Part shown: one piece after another, positions 42,544-50,045 of the stretch
How the letters are laid out: every line of letters begins with the position of its first letter
Position numbering within the stretch: the first letter of the stretch is position 1
Assembly (NCBI GenBank): GCA_019186945.1
Contig: JABAQJ010000007.1
Coordinates: 310,001 to 374,000, forward strand
DNA length: 64,000 bases
Direction: 5' to 3'
Source: Gemmatimonadaceae bacterium
GTDB taxonomy: Bacteria > Gemmatimonadota > Gemmatimonadetes > Gemmatimonadales > Gemmatimonadaceae
The notes under the pieces: generated by a model
Told to the model about the DNA's origin: nothing
Databases searched by the model: none
What the model saw: only the letters and a program-made list of their open reading frames with translations
Translations under genes and position numbers: made by a program

Positions 42544-42822
42544 GTGATCACGCCGCTCTCCGATATCGAGATCCACCGTGCGTTGGGCGGCCTGCCAGGC
42601 TGGTCGCGACGCGGCACGGAACTGCTGAAGACCTACGAGTTCCGCACATTCGGAGACGCGATGGCGTTCGTGACCCGCGTGGCCGCGATCGCCGAAGAGC
42701 GCGATCATCATCCGGACATCGACATCCGCTACTCGAAGGTCGTACTCCACCTCTCGACGCATTCCGCCGGCGGCATCACCGCCAACGACGTCTCGCTGGC
42801 GCAGGCGATCGACGCTTCCTGA
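42544..42822 (+). CDS. Pterin-4a-carbinolamine dehydratase
   Basis: Small enzyme (92 residues) that dehydrates 4a-hydroxytetrahydropterin to recycle the cofactor of aromatic amino acid hydroxylases; it also acts as DCoH in animals. The active-site signature is ERDHHPDIDIRYSKVVLHLSTHSAGG, containing the two adjacent His, the Tyr and the third His, then the Asp of NDVSLAQAID. GTG 42544 (VITPLSDIEIHRALGGLPGW) matches the usual N-terminus; a TTG at 42517 would add nine residues. No phenylalanine hydroxylase is in this window. A strong terminator follows. Confidence 0.93.
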   Translation: MITPLSDIEIHRALGGLPGWSRRGTELLKTYEFRTFGDAMAFVTRVAAIAEERDHHPDIDIRYSKVVLHLSTHSAGGITANDVSLAQAIDAS

Positions 42823-42824
42823 TG

Positions 42825-42860
42825 CACGAAGGGCGTCGGACACGGCCGACGCCCTTCGTG
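42825..42860. terminator. Bidirectional hairpin between convergent genes (perfect 15-bp stem)
   Basis: CACGAAGGGCGTCGG (42825-42839) and CCGACGCCCTTCGTG (42846-42860) pair perfectly around the loop ACACGG. It fills most of the 57-bp gap between the dehydratase gene and the convergent Bax inhibitor gene. No U-tract. Confidence 0.85.
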
Positions 42861-42879
42861 ACGCGCAGAGAACGGTGGA

Positions 42880-43557
42880 CTACCGGCGGCGCCCACCCAG
42901 CAGCGTGAGGATCGCCATGAACATGTTCAGCAGATCCAGGTAGATCGTGACTGCAGCGATCACGTAGTCGTTCGGGCCGAACACGTTCTTCAGTCGCCAA
43001 GTGTCGTAGATCAGCAGGCCACTGAATACCAGCACCGTGGCGCCCGCTATCCAGAGAGAAGCGGTCTGGTTCTGGAAAAAGAGGTTGAGCAGCGACGTGA
43101 TGACGAGGACGATCAGGCCCACGAAGAAGAAGCTTCCCCATGCACTGAAATCGCGCCGGCTGAGCCACGCGTACGCGGTGAGCCCGAAGAACGACGCGGC
43201 CGTCAGGAAGCCCGCCTGAGCGATCACGCCGGGCTGCTCGCGCCCCATGACGTAAATGATCGGCGAGATCGCAACCCCTTCGATGAAAGTGAAGAGGAAG
43301 ACCAAGCCGATGTTCGCCGGGAACGCGTCACGGAAGCTCATCGCGGCCAGCAGCGGTGCGAACGTTAGCAGCAACGTGATGAACCGGTGCTCGACAACCG
43401 CCTGCATGATGCTCGGCTGGCCAAGGCCAAGCGCGACACCGCCGATCGTGACCAGGATGCTCACGAAAATGAGCGTGTACGTTCGGCGAACGAGAGCGGC
43501 GCGATCCGCACCGCTTTGGACGAGAACGCCCTGGATCGGGCGAGCGGAAATACCCAT
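42880..43557 (-). CDS. Bax inhibitor-1/YccA-family membrane protein
   Basis: Protein of 225 residues with seven predicted membrane segments, family of YccA/YbhL and eukaryotic TMBIM proteins, several of which are calcium-leak channels or FtsH modulators. Segments include LIFVSILVTIGGVALGLG, ITLLLTFAPLLAAM, IGLVFLFTFIEGVAISPIIYV, GFLTAASFFGLTAYAWL, AWGSFFFVGLIVLVITSLLN, LWIAGATVLVFSGLLIYDTW and VIAAVTIYLDLLNMFMAILTLL. The family Asp pair region (LIYDT and AVTIYLDLLNMF) is present. ATG 43555-43557 is preceded by GGAGCC. A 9-bp inverted repeat flanks the upstream region (43558-43602). Confidence 0.95.
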   Translation of the reverse strand: MGISARPIQGVLVQSGADRAALVRRTYTLIFVSILVTIGGVALGLGQPSIMQAVVEHRFITLLLTFAPLLAAMSFRDAFPANIGLVFLFTFIEGVAISPIIYVMGREQPGVIAQAGFLTAASFFGLTAYAWLSRRDFSAWGSFFFVGLIVLVITSLLNLFFQNQTASLWIAGATVLVFSGLLIYDTWRLKNVFGPNDYVIAAVTIYLDLLNMFMAILTLLGGRRR

Positions 43558-43602
43558 CGAGTCAGGCTCCAGAATCGGGACTGCCGAAATATACCTGACT
43601 CG
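43558..43602. promoter_or_regulatory. 9-bp inverted repeat bracketing the promoter region of the Bax inhibitor gene
   Basis: CGAGTCAGG (43558-43566) and CCTGACTCG (43594-43602) are perfect complements 27 bp apart; the first arm abuts the start codon. On the minus strand a TATATT lies between the arms (around 43588-43593), a candidate -10. This fits a DNA operator for a dimeric regulator or, if transcription starts further upstream, an RNA hairpin masking the ribosome site. Confidence 0.4.
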
Positions 43603-43637
43603 GAGGGCTTCGTGCGATCTAATGGTGTGCCGGCAGG

Positions 43638-44435
43638 CTACGCCCGGTAGAGTCGGACGCCGCCGTTGACCGTGCGGAACTCCAGGCGACGACCTCCCTT
43701 CCCGATCGTCGCGCGAACATGGCGCGCGTTGATTTTTCCGCTGACGACGAGCGGGAAGTCCGACGTGACGCCGCCGTTGACGGTTCGCATGTCCAACTCG
43801 GCATCGAGTCCCTCCGGGACATAGACCTCGATCGACCCGTTGACCGTCTCGAATTCGAGGTCCCGATCGCCGAGAGTCGCCATATGCGCCTCGATGCTCC
43901 CGTTGACCGTCGATGCCACGACCGGTCCGCCAGTCGAACGAGCCACGATCGATCCGTTCACCGTGTGCGCTTCCACGATGCCGGTGGCGCCATCGACATC
44001 CAGCGCGCCGTTGACCGTGTGCACGCGGAGATTCACGCCGGCAGCGATTCGCACGACGAACTCCACCGAGACATCGTTGCGGTCATCCCAGTCACGTCGC
44101 CGTTCCGGTCGGCGATAGCCGTTTTCGTCGCACGTCGTTGATTCGTCCCAGATAGCGCAGATCAGCACGTCTTCGTCGCCCGGCCCGATCTTGTGGGCCT
44201 CGATACGGACGACTTCCGGGTTGCCACGGCGCCATCGCTTCTCGGCGGTCACCGAGGTCTGGCCGTCGGCACTTCGCTCGACGCGAACGGCGCCGTTGAG
44301 ATTGCGCACGGTGAGCCAGCGACTCGTTGCGATGCGTCCGTCCCAGGAGAAGTCACGTCTCGAACGGCGTTCCTGCGCGATGCCCGGGCTCGCGCCAAAT
44401 ACGAGCAGGGCCAGAAGAAGCGGGGTCTTGAACAC
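43638..44435 (-). CDS. DUF4097-type secreted beta-repeat protein (1)
   Basis: Protein of 265 residues: signal peptide (LLLALLVFGASPGIAQE) and an extended ladder of beta repeats with a recurring TVNG phrase (HTVNGALDVDG, HTVNGSIVARS, STVNGSIEAHM, ETVNGSIEVYV, RTVNGGVTSDF, RTVNGGVRLY), spaced about 15-25 residues, expected to form a right-handed beta-helix or a stacked sheet. The repeats are also visible at DNA level as GCCGTTGACCGT-like phrases. GTG 44433-44435 has GGAGG nine bp upstream. It is the last gene of the sigma/anti-sigma operon, so it is likely an envelope effector or sensor of that regulon. Molecular role unknown. Confidence 0.9.
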   Translation of the reverse strand: MFKTPLLLALLVFGASPGIAQERRSRRDFSWDGRIATSRWLTVRNLNGAVRVERSADGQTSVTAEKRWRRGNPEVVRIEAHKIGPGDEDVLICAIWDESTTCDENGYRRPERRRDWDDRNDVSVEFVVRIAAGVNLRVHTVNGALDVDGATGIVEAHTVNGSIVARSTGGPVVASTVNGSIEAHMATLGDRDLEFETVNGSIEVYVPEGLDAELDMRTVNGGVTSDFPLVVSGKINARHVRATIGKGGRRLEFRTVNGGVRLYRA

Positions 44436-44452
44436 GGTGGATAACCTCCGAC

Positions 44453-45487
44453 CTAACGATTGATGCCGCGTTGTGCGATTCGGATGTCGCCATTGAACGA
44501 TTCGGCGACTACGCGGGCCGCTCCACCTCCGATCGTGAACTCGAAGCGACGTGGGCGGCGGTTGCTTCGCTCGCCGGGTTGCAACGTCACGGGAAAGTCG
44601 GAGTCGAGGTCGCCGCTGTACGTCTCGATGCTGAAGCGAGCGCTGACCGACGTCGGGAGGTCGAGCGTCACGTCACCGGAATGCGCATGGAACTCGTAGC
44701 GGCCGCTACCGGCGACGTCACCGCGGTACTCGATGTCGCCACTGACGGTCGACGCATACACGTCGTCGGACCGGATATCGGCCAGTCGAATTTCGCCGCT
44801 CGTGGTCTCCACTCGTACGGGACCCTCGATGGCATCCAGCTGCAGGTCGCCGCTCACGGTGGTCGCCTCGACGTCGCCGTCGATCCGCGCCGCCTGGAGC
44901 ATCCCGGAGACGGTTTCCAGGGTCACGCGTCCCCGGGCGTCGTCCACGGTCACGTCGCCACTGACGCTAGAGGCCTCCACGACGCCCTTCGTCCCACGGG
45001 CCGTGAGTTCGCCGGACGTACTTTGCATAACGAGGCGAATCCCCTCCGGCGCCGAGATCTCGATGCTCGTCTCCCCGGATCGGCCACGCACCGACTCGAC
45101 CTCGATCGATACCCGGGACGACGAAAAGTGCGTGCGGAACCGACCCCGTTCCGTGACCGCGCGAATCCGAATCTCGCCGCGACTCCACCCGTTCACGACG
45201 ATCTCTCCGGATACGCTCGATAGATCGATCGCTCCATCGCGCGGGAAGGCGAACGTCGTGTCGATCCGCTCTTCCAGGCGACCGGTACCCTCCGCGTCGC
45301 TATCCCGGTCGTAATCACGCAACGCACGCTCGACAGCTTCGCTCACGCGCTCCGCCGTGCGTTCGGCGGCAGCGGCGATGCGCTCGGCCAGACGCTCGAT
45401 GCGTCGATCCGTACTCTGAGCTTGTGCGGCGCGCGAGGCTGTTGTCACCAATGCGACGGCCAGCACGATTCGTACTCCTGTCCTCAT
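44453..45487 (-). CDS. DUF4097-type secreted beta-repeat protein (2)
   Basis: Protein of 344 residues: signal peptide (VRIVLAVALVTTASRAAQAQ), a charged coiled-coil-like segment (RIERLAERIAAAAERTAERVSEAVERALRDY), then beta repeats with a SVSGD/TVSGD phrase (SSVSGEIVVNG, STSGELTARG, SSVSGDVTVDD, ETVSGMLQAAR, TTVSGDLQLDA, ETTSGEIRLAD, STVSGDIEYRG, HSGDVTLDL). Paralogue of the following gene with SG replacing NG in the repeat. ATG 45485-45487 follows GGTGAG at 5 bp; GTG 45494-45496 is also open. The gap to the anti-sigma stop is 11 bp. Confidence 0.9.
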   Translation of the reverse strand: MRTGVRIVLAVALVTTASRAAQAQSTDRRIERLAERIAAAAERTAERVSEAVERALRDYDRDSDAEGTGRLEERIDTTFAFPRDGAIDLSSVSGEIVVNGWSRGEIRIRAVTERGRFRTHFSSSRVSIEVESVRGRSGETSIEISAPEGIRLVMQSTSGELTARGTKGVVEASSVSGDVTVDDARGRVTLETVSGMLQAARIDGDVEATTVSGDLQLDAIEGPVRVETTSGEIRLADIRSDDVYASTVSGDIEYRGDVAGSGRYEFHAHSGDVTLDLPTSVSARFSIETYSGDLDSDFPVTLQPGERSNRRPRRFEFTIGGGAARVVAESFNGDIRIAQRGINR

Positions 45488-45498
45488 TGCACTCACCG

Positions 45499-46338
45499 TT
45501 AGGCGCGGGTGGGTAACAAGGCTACCCGGCGAAGTAACCCGAGCTTCTTCTCCAAGGCGTTGTTCAACTGCTGATTCAGGAACCTGCTGGACGGGTCGTT
45601 GGCCAGCGCTCGCCGCGCGTCCTGAATCGCGATATCGATCGTCGTCAGCGAGTGCTGAATGATGGCGATCGTCGATGGATCCAGTTCGAGGCGACGCTGC
45701 TCGACAACGTCGCGAAGTTTTGCGATCTCACGGTCATACGTGGCGCTGGCGGGCGCGCGCCCCTTGCTGGCGGTCGGGAGTGCAGACGTCAGTCCAGACG
45801 ACGTCGCTCCCGGAGCCTGCCCAGCACCGGACGGTACACCCGAATCGACCGGTGGCGCCAACGTTGGTGGCAGGTCGATCGCCGTCACCGCGTCATCAGG
45901 TACGGGTTGGATGGCGACCGCGCCCGAGGCCCCGAGTTGCCGAACGCGCGCCATGGTGGCGAAATAGGTCGCGGCCGACGTCGCCGCCATCAGGATTGCC
46001 GCAGCCACGCCCCACTTCCGGAGAGACACCGTCCGCCGCGCTTGCCCGCTCCATGCAGACGCGCGCGAGCCACGCGGCTCACCAAACACCGGTGTCGTCA
46101 CAACGCCAGTGTCGATACGCCCTGAGATCTCCGCCCACAGATCGCGTGCCGGCGCCAACTCCGGAAGCGCCGCGGCATCGACACGGAGATCCTCGATGTC
46201 GCGCACCAACGCGGCGCACCGCACGCACGTGACGCGATGGCCGTCCATCGAGCTTCGAGTTGCCGGCTCGACGGTTCCCTCCAGGAAATCGGAGAGGAAC
46301 GCATCGAACTGTTCGCACGTCAGGTTGGTCCCGGTCAT
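45499..46338 (-). CDS. Anti-sigma factor with zinc finger (zf-HC2) and single membrane segment
   Basis: Protein of 279 residues that should hold the cognate ECF sigma at the membrane. N-terminal finger: CEQFDAFLSDFLEGTVE, then HRVTCVRCAALV (His-x3-Cys-x2-Cys, the ZAS motif). One membrane span WGVAAAILMAATSAATYFA (about residues 107-125) follows. The periplasmic part has a Pro/Ser/Ala-rich linker and a helical end (REIAKLRDVVEQRRLELDPSTIAIIQHSLTTIDIAIQDARRAL) that could be a sensor. ATG 46336-46338 overlaps the sigma stop (ATGA), a classic sigma/anti-sigma coupling. Confidence 0.92.
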   Translation of the reverse strand: MTGTNLTCEQFDAFLSDFLEGTVEPATRSSMDGHRVTCVRCAALVRDIEDLRVDAAALPELAPARDLWAEISGRIDTGVVTTPVFGEPRGSRASAWSGQARRTVSLRKWGVAAAILMAATSAATYFATMARVRQLGASGAVAIQPVPDDAVTAIDLPPTLAPPVDSGVPSGAGQAPGATSSGLTSALPTASKGRAPASATYDREIAKLRDVVEQRRLELDPSTIAIIQHSLTTIDIAIQDARRALANDPSSRFLNQQLNNALEKKLGLLRRVALLPTRA

Positions 46339-46925
46339 CGTTGAAGTGCCTCCCGCAACAGCAATCGTGCTCGGTGCAACTGCGCCTTGCTTCCACCAGC
46401 CGTGATTTCGAGCATCTCGCCGATTTCCTCGTGCTTGTAGCCTTCTACGTCGTGAAGAACGAACACGCGCCTGGCGCCTGGCGGAAGGAGTGCGATCGCT
46501 CTCTCCAGGTCGAGTGAGTCGCCCGGAGCCAGGGTCGGCGCCGCCCGAGGCAGGCTGTCGATTTCATTGCCATCATCTGCAAATCGTTTTCGTGAACGGC
46601 CTTCGGTCTTTCGTGCGTTGAGCACAACATTGATCGCGAGGCGATGCAACCAGGTTCCAAACGCGCTCTCCCCGCGAAACAGCGCCAGCTTGTGCCAGGC
46701 CCGGACAAAGACATCCTGGGTGAGTTCTTCAGCTTGCGCTCGTTCGCCCACCATCCGCATGCAAAGCGAGTACACGCGATCGACGTTGCCCCGGTAAAGG
46801 CGTTCGAAAGCCGCGCGATCGCCACCGGCCGCCAGGGCGGCGTCAGATGCGGTCTGTGCTGCGTCCAGAGCCTCGTCGTCGACTCTCGGCACCGTCATTC
46901 GTTCTATCGTGTGAGCGCTCGGCAT
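46335..46925 (-). CDS. ECF-type RNA polymerase sigma factor
   Basis: Group IV sigma of 196 residues with region 2 (FERLYRGNVDRVYSLCMRMVGERAQAEELTQDVFVRAWHKLALFRGESAFGTWLHRLAINVVLNARK) and region 4 (LDLERAIALLPPGARRVFVLHDVEGYKHEEIGEMLEITAGGSKAQLHRARLLLREAL). A cognate anti-sigma follows, so this is probably an envelope-stress sigma of the RpoE type. ATG 46923-46925 is the first start. ATG 46896-46898 (MTVPRVDDEALD) would place a TGTGAGC/GCTCACA repeat (46910-46939) upstream as an operator; the choice is open. The gap to the upstream HAD gene is 36 bp. Confidence 0.94.
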   Translation of the reverse strand: MPSAHTIERMTVPRVDDEALDAAQTASDAALAAGGDRAAFERLYRGNVDRVYSLCMRMVGERAQAEELTQDVFVRAWHKLALFRGESAFGTWLHRLAINVVLNARKTEGRSRKRFADDGNEIDSLPRAAPTLAPGDSLDLERAIALLPPGARRVFVLHDVEGYKHEEIGEMLEITAGGSKAQLHRARLLLREALQR

Positions 46926-46939
46926 TGAGATAGCTCACA
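46910..46939. promoter_or_regulatory. Inverted repeat at the ECF sigma start (possible operator)
   Basis: TGTGAGC (46910-46916) and GCTCACA (46933-46939) are perfect complements 16 bp apart. The arms flank the annotated ATG at 46923-46925. If the true start is 46898 this lies 12-41 bp upstream and may be a regulator site. Confidence 0.35.
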
Positions 46940-46961
46940 GGACAGGATGGTTTGAACGCGA

Positions 46962-47642
46962 TCAGGCCTGGCCGCGCTGTGCGATCGCGTCGATCAGGAG
47001 CGGGATATCGTGCGGCCGTTCCAGCACATATGACGGGCCCGCCGCGGCCAAAGTGTCACGACGAAACGCACCCCACGTCACGGCGACGGTCGCCACGCCA
47101 GCCGCGTTTCCCGCCTGTACGTCGTACGGGGAGTCGCCGATGAAGACGGACCGCTGAGGCGTCGATCGTAGTCGCTCCATTGCGTGCAGCACCGGCTCGG
47201 GGTGCGGCTTGTGTCGCGACGTGGCGTCACATCCCACGAGAACCTCGATGGCGTCCTCCAATCCCACGTGACGCAGGGATCGCCTGGCGATGGCGTCGGC
47301 CTTGCTGGTCACGATGCCGAGTCGGTGGCCACGCTGGCGCAGTTCGCCGACGGCCGCGTCGATCCCGTCGTACAACGTGGTCAGGCGGTCATGGTTGGCG
47401 ATCTGGAAACCGCGATACGCGGCGATTAGAGCGTCGAGTTCCGCCGGCGTTCGCACGTAAGGAGCGAACTGCGTGGTGAGCGGTTGTCCGATGCCGGCCT
47501 TGAACTCGTCCTCGGAAGGCGCCGGACCGTTGCGTGACGCGAACGCGTGACGTGCGGCACTGACGATCAGTTCGATCGAATCGATCAGCGTTCCGTCGAG
47601 GTCGAAAAGAACGGTCAGTGGTTCTGCTTGCTTGGATGGCAT
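46962..47642 (-). CDS. HAD-family phosphatase (phosphoglycolate phosphatase-like)
   Basis: Protein of 226 residues, HAD subfamily IA. Motif I VLFDLDGTLIDS with nucleophile Asp, cap domain helices, motif II GIVTSKADAI, motif III region KPHPEPVL with Lys, motif IV IGDSPYDVQAG. Length and cap fit Gph/PpaX-like phosphatases acting on phosphoglycolate or pyrophosphate. ATG 47640-47642. It lies directly upstream of the ECF sigma on the same strand with a small gap, so read-through is possible; functional connection is not obvious. Confidence 0.92.
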   Translation of the reverse strand: MPSKQAEPLTVLFDLDGTLIDSIELIVSAARHAFASRNGPAPSEDEFKAGIGQPLTTQFAPYVRTPAELDALIAAYRGFQIANHDRLTTLYDGIDAAVGELRQRGHRLGIVTSKADAIARRSLRHVGLEDAIEVLVGCDATSRHKPHPEPVLHAMERLRSTPQRSVFIGDSPYDVQAGNAAGVATVAVTWGAFRRDTLAAAGPSYVLERPHDIPLLIDAIAQRGQA

Positions 47643-47762
47643 GACAGAAAGTAGCGACCGCCGAGGTCCACCGGTTCCGCCGGACGAGGCGTGACGATCT
47701 GGTACCGCATGCGCTGAGGCGGCGTCCTGGAATCCAGGGTAGCGGCGTCAACGCGGAGGTCA

Positions 47763-50045
47763 TCATGGCGATGCGACGATCGCGCAGAGTATAGTCGGCT
47801 CCGCATCGGGGGCTGGGTGCGGCGAGCCGCCGCGGGATGCGGCGGCGAGCACAGCGTCAGCGGCATGGGAGTGTTCTGTCAGACTCAACGCGCCGAGTGC
47901 CTGAGAGAGTTCCTGCTCCGCTGCGGCGCCGCGGATTGCCAGCACGTTGTTGCGAAGATGCTCAATGCGAGCTGTCGCCCGCAGGCGTTCGGCGCGCGGG
48001 AGCGCTCGTTCCATCCGGCCGAGGGCGTGCATGGCTCGCACCTGTACTCGTGGCAGGCGGCTAATGCCGTCGCCGGTCATGGCTTCCGCGCGGCGTGCGG
48101 ACAGCCACGCCTCGATGACCGGCACTGCTTCGGTCAGTACATGGTGACCGCCATCCTCATGGCCCTCGAAGGGTCCGAGCAACGATGCCACCGTGGCGGG
48201 CGAGTCTTCTACCTGTGACTCCGTCAGGACGACCAGGCGCGGCAAGCCGCCGATCACTGCGAGGACGAGGGCCTGCCACGGCGCTCCCCCAGCGGACCGG
48301 ACGACGGCGACCTGCGGTCGTCTGTTGCGAGTCGTGGTAGCAACAGGATTCGGGCTGCCGGCGAGGCGTACGGCGTCGTCGGATTCACTCCAGGCGTGGA
48401 GCCGTCGCCGTAGCTCGGCATCGGCGTCCAGTTGTCCGGTTGAGGTTCGGTCGGCGACAGCTTCCCACGGGGCGCCGGCGAGCAGCTCTCGTGTGGCGAT
48501 GAGGCGTTCGCCGGCGCTCGCCTTCTTCTGCAGGGTTCTGACGATACCCGCGAGTCGTTCGGCGGAAGCGGGCGGCTCGAACGCGCTCACGAGGAGGCGG
48601 GCATGCGTCGATTCCGGGCGGCGGAGCCGCCCCACGCGCTGCTGGAGGCGGGCTGGCGTCCACGGAAGGTCCAGGTGAACGACGTGTTGCAACTGGCCAA
48701 GGTTGACTCCTTCGCTGAGCAAGTCGGTGGCAATGAGGAGGCGCAGCGGGAGACGCGGATTGGGAACGCCGTTGGGTGCTGGAAGGGCGAGGCGAAGCAC
48801 ATCGTCACGGGAGAGGCGGCCGGTTGCCGTCTCGCCTCCGTGTGCCGAAAGCACTGCAACGCCGGCGCGATCGCGCAGTCTGCGGAACAGACCGCGTGCC
48901 GTGGCTTCGAACTGCGTAAACGCGACGATGCCGCTGCAGTCCGGCTCTTCCATCATGCGTTCCAGATGCATCTGCCGGGCGCCATCGGCGCTGGGGCCAC
49001 GGGCGAGGATGTCGGTGGCGTGGCGTATCGCGGCAGCGTGCGCGTCCAGGCGGTCGAGGAGGAGGCGCACGTCGCCGTGATGCGGCGCCGGCACGACGAG
49101 CGGCGTGAACGCGAGTTGCAACGCATCGTCGTCCAGTCGCCACGACGCAAGCTCTTCGCGAAGCGGGTAGCGTCCATCCTGCAGCGCAGCCGTAAGGGCT
49201 GTGGCACGGGCGAGCAGACGGCGCAGCGCCGCTCTCAACGCCCAGTCGCTCGAGCACCAGAGGCGGATGAGGAGAAGGGCGAGCAAGGCGTCCGCCGATC
49301 CGCCGTCCCGAGGCGGCACCGGGGCGGGGATCGCCGTGAGGGCGCGGACGAGATCCTCGTTGTGCGGCACGGAGAGCCAGCGTAGCGGGGCGACTGTGGG
49401 CACCCTTACGTCGTCGGCGACGTCTGTCGCGAGCCGTCGGACCGTGCAGGCGCGCAGCAGGTCGTCGGCTCCGAGCAGGGCGCGCTCTCCGAGGAAGAGC
49501 GCCAACAGATGGCGCAGGTCGCGCTCGCCGTTATGAAACGGGGTAGCCGTCAGTAGCAGCATCGGCGCGCCGAGTGCCAGCCGCGCCAGGGCGCGGTAGC
49601 GTACGGTGTGCGGGTTACGCGCATGGTGCGCCTCGTCCACGATCACGAAGCTGGCGCGCGGGAGGTCCGTGCGTCCTGCGCTCAACTGTTCGTGCGAGAC
49701 GATCGTCGCGCGCATGGCGGCGCGTTCCGTGGCGTCGCGCCACATCGAGCGGAGGGCTGCCGGCGCGACGACGACCAGCGAATCGACCGTGCGCGCGGTC
49801 GCGAGGGCGGTGAACGTCTTGCCCATGCCGACGTCGTCGGCCAGCAGCGCGCCGCCGAAGGTCTGCAGTACGCGTGTCAGCTGTGCCGCGCCCTCGCGTT
49901 GATGAGGCCGCAGCTCGACGACGCCAAGCATTGCGGGGATCGGCGGCGGTGGGGCAAGCGCCTGCGCGACGATCGCCCGGACGACGTGGGCTTGGACGAT
50001 CGACCATGGCAGGCGGGCGTCGGCGATGCCTATCGCTGAGTCCAC
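47763..50045 (-). CDS. SNF2-family (SF2) helicase/translocase paired with a DNA methyltransferase
   Basis: ATP-driven dsDNA translocase-type protein of 760 residues. RPHQREGA marks the Q-like start, Walker A is ADDVGMGKT (residues 69-77), motif Ia VVAPAALRSMW, motif II VIVDEAHHARN, motif III LLTATPFHNGERDLRHLL, motif IV region IVAFTQFEATARGLFRRL, V LIATDLLSEGVNL, VI QQRVGRLRRPES. The C-terminal 200 residues are unassigned. It resembles RapA/HepA and DrmD-type translocases; no nuclease motif is seen. GTG 50043-50045 overlaps the methyltransferase stop by 16 bp, so the two are coupled. Role is inferred as restriction/defence with the methyltransferase, see findings. Confidence 0.87.
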   Translation of the reverse strand: MDSAIGIADARLPWSIVQAHVVRAIVAQALAPPPPIPAMLGVVELRPHQREGAAQLTRVLQTFGGALLADDVGMGKTFTALATARTVDSLVVVAPAALRSMWRDATERAAMRATIVSHEQLSAGRTDLPRASFVIVDEAHHARNPHTVRYRALARLALGAPMLLLTATPFHNGERDLRHLLALFLGERALLGADDLLRACTVRRLATDVADDVRVPTVAPLRWLSVPHNEDLVRALTAIPAPVPPRDGGSADALLALLLIRLWCSSDWALRAALRRLLARATALTAALQDGRYPLREELASWRLDDDALQLAFTPLVVPAPHHGDVRLLLDRLDAHAAAIRHATDILARGPSADGARQMHLERMMEEPDCSGIVAFTQFEATARGLFRRLRDRAGVAVLSAHGGETATGRLSRDDVLRLALPAPNGVPNPRLPLRLLIATDLLSEGVNLGQLQHVVHLDLPWTPARLQQRVGRLRRPESTHARLLVSAFEPPASAERLAGIVRTLQKKASAGERLIATRELLAGAPWEAVADRTSTGQLDADAELRRRLHAWSESDDAVRLAGSPNPVATTTRNRRPQVAVVRSAGGAPWQALVLAVIGGLPRLVVLTESQVEDSPATVASLLGPFEGHEDGGHHVLTEAVPVIEAWLSARRAEAMTGDGISRLPRVQVRAMHALGRMERALPRAERLRATARIEHLRNNVLAIRGAAAEQELSQALGALSLTEHSHAADAVLAAASRGGSPHPAPDAEPTILCAIVASP

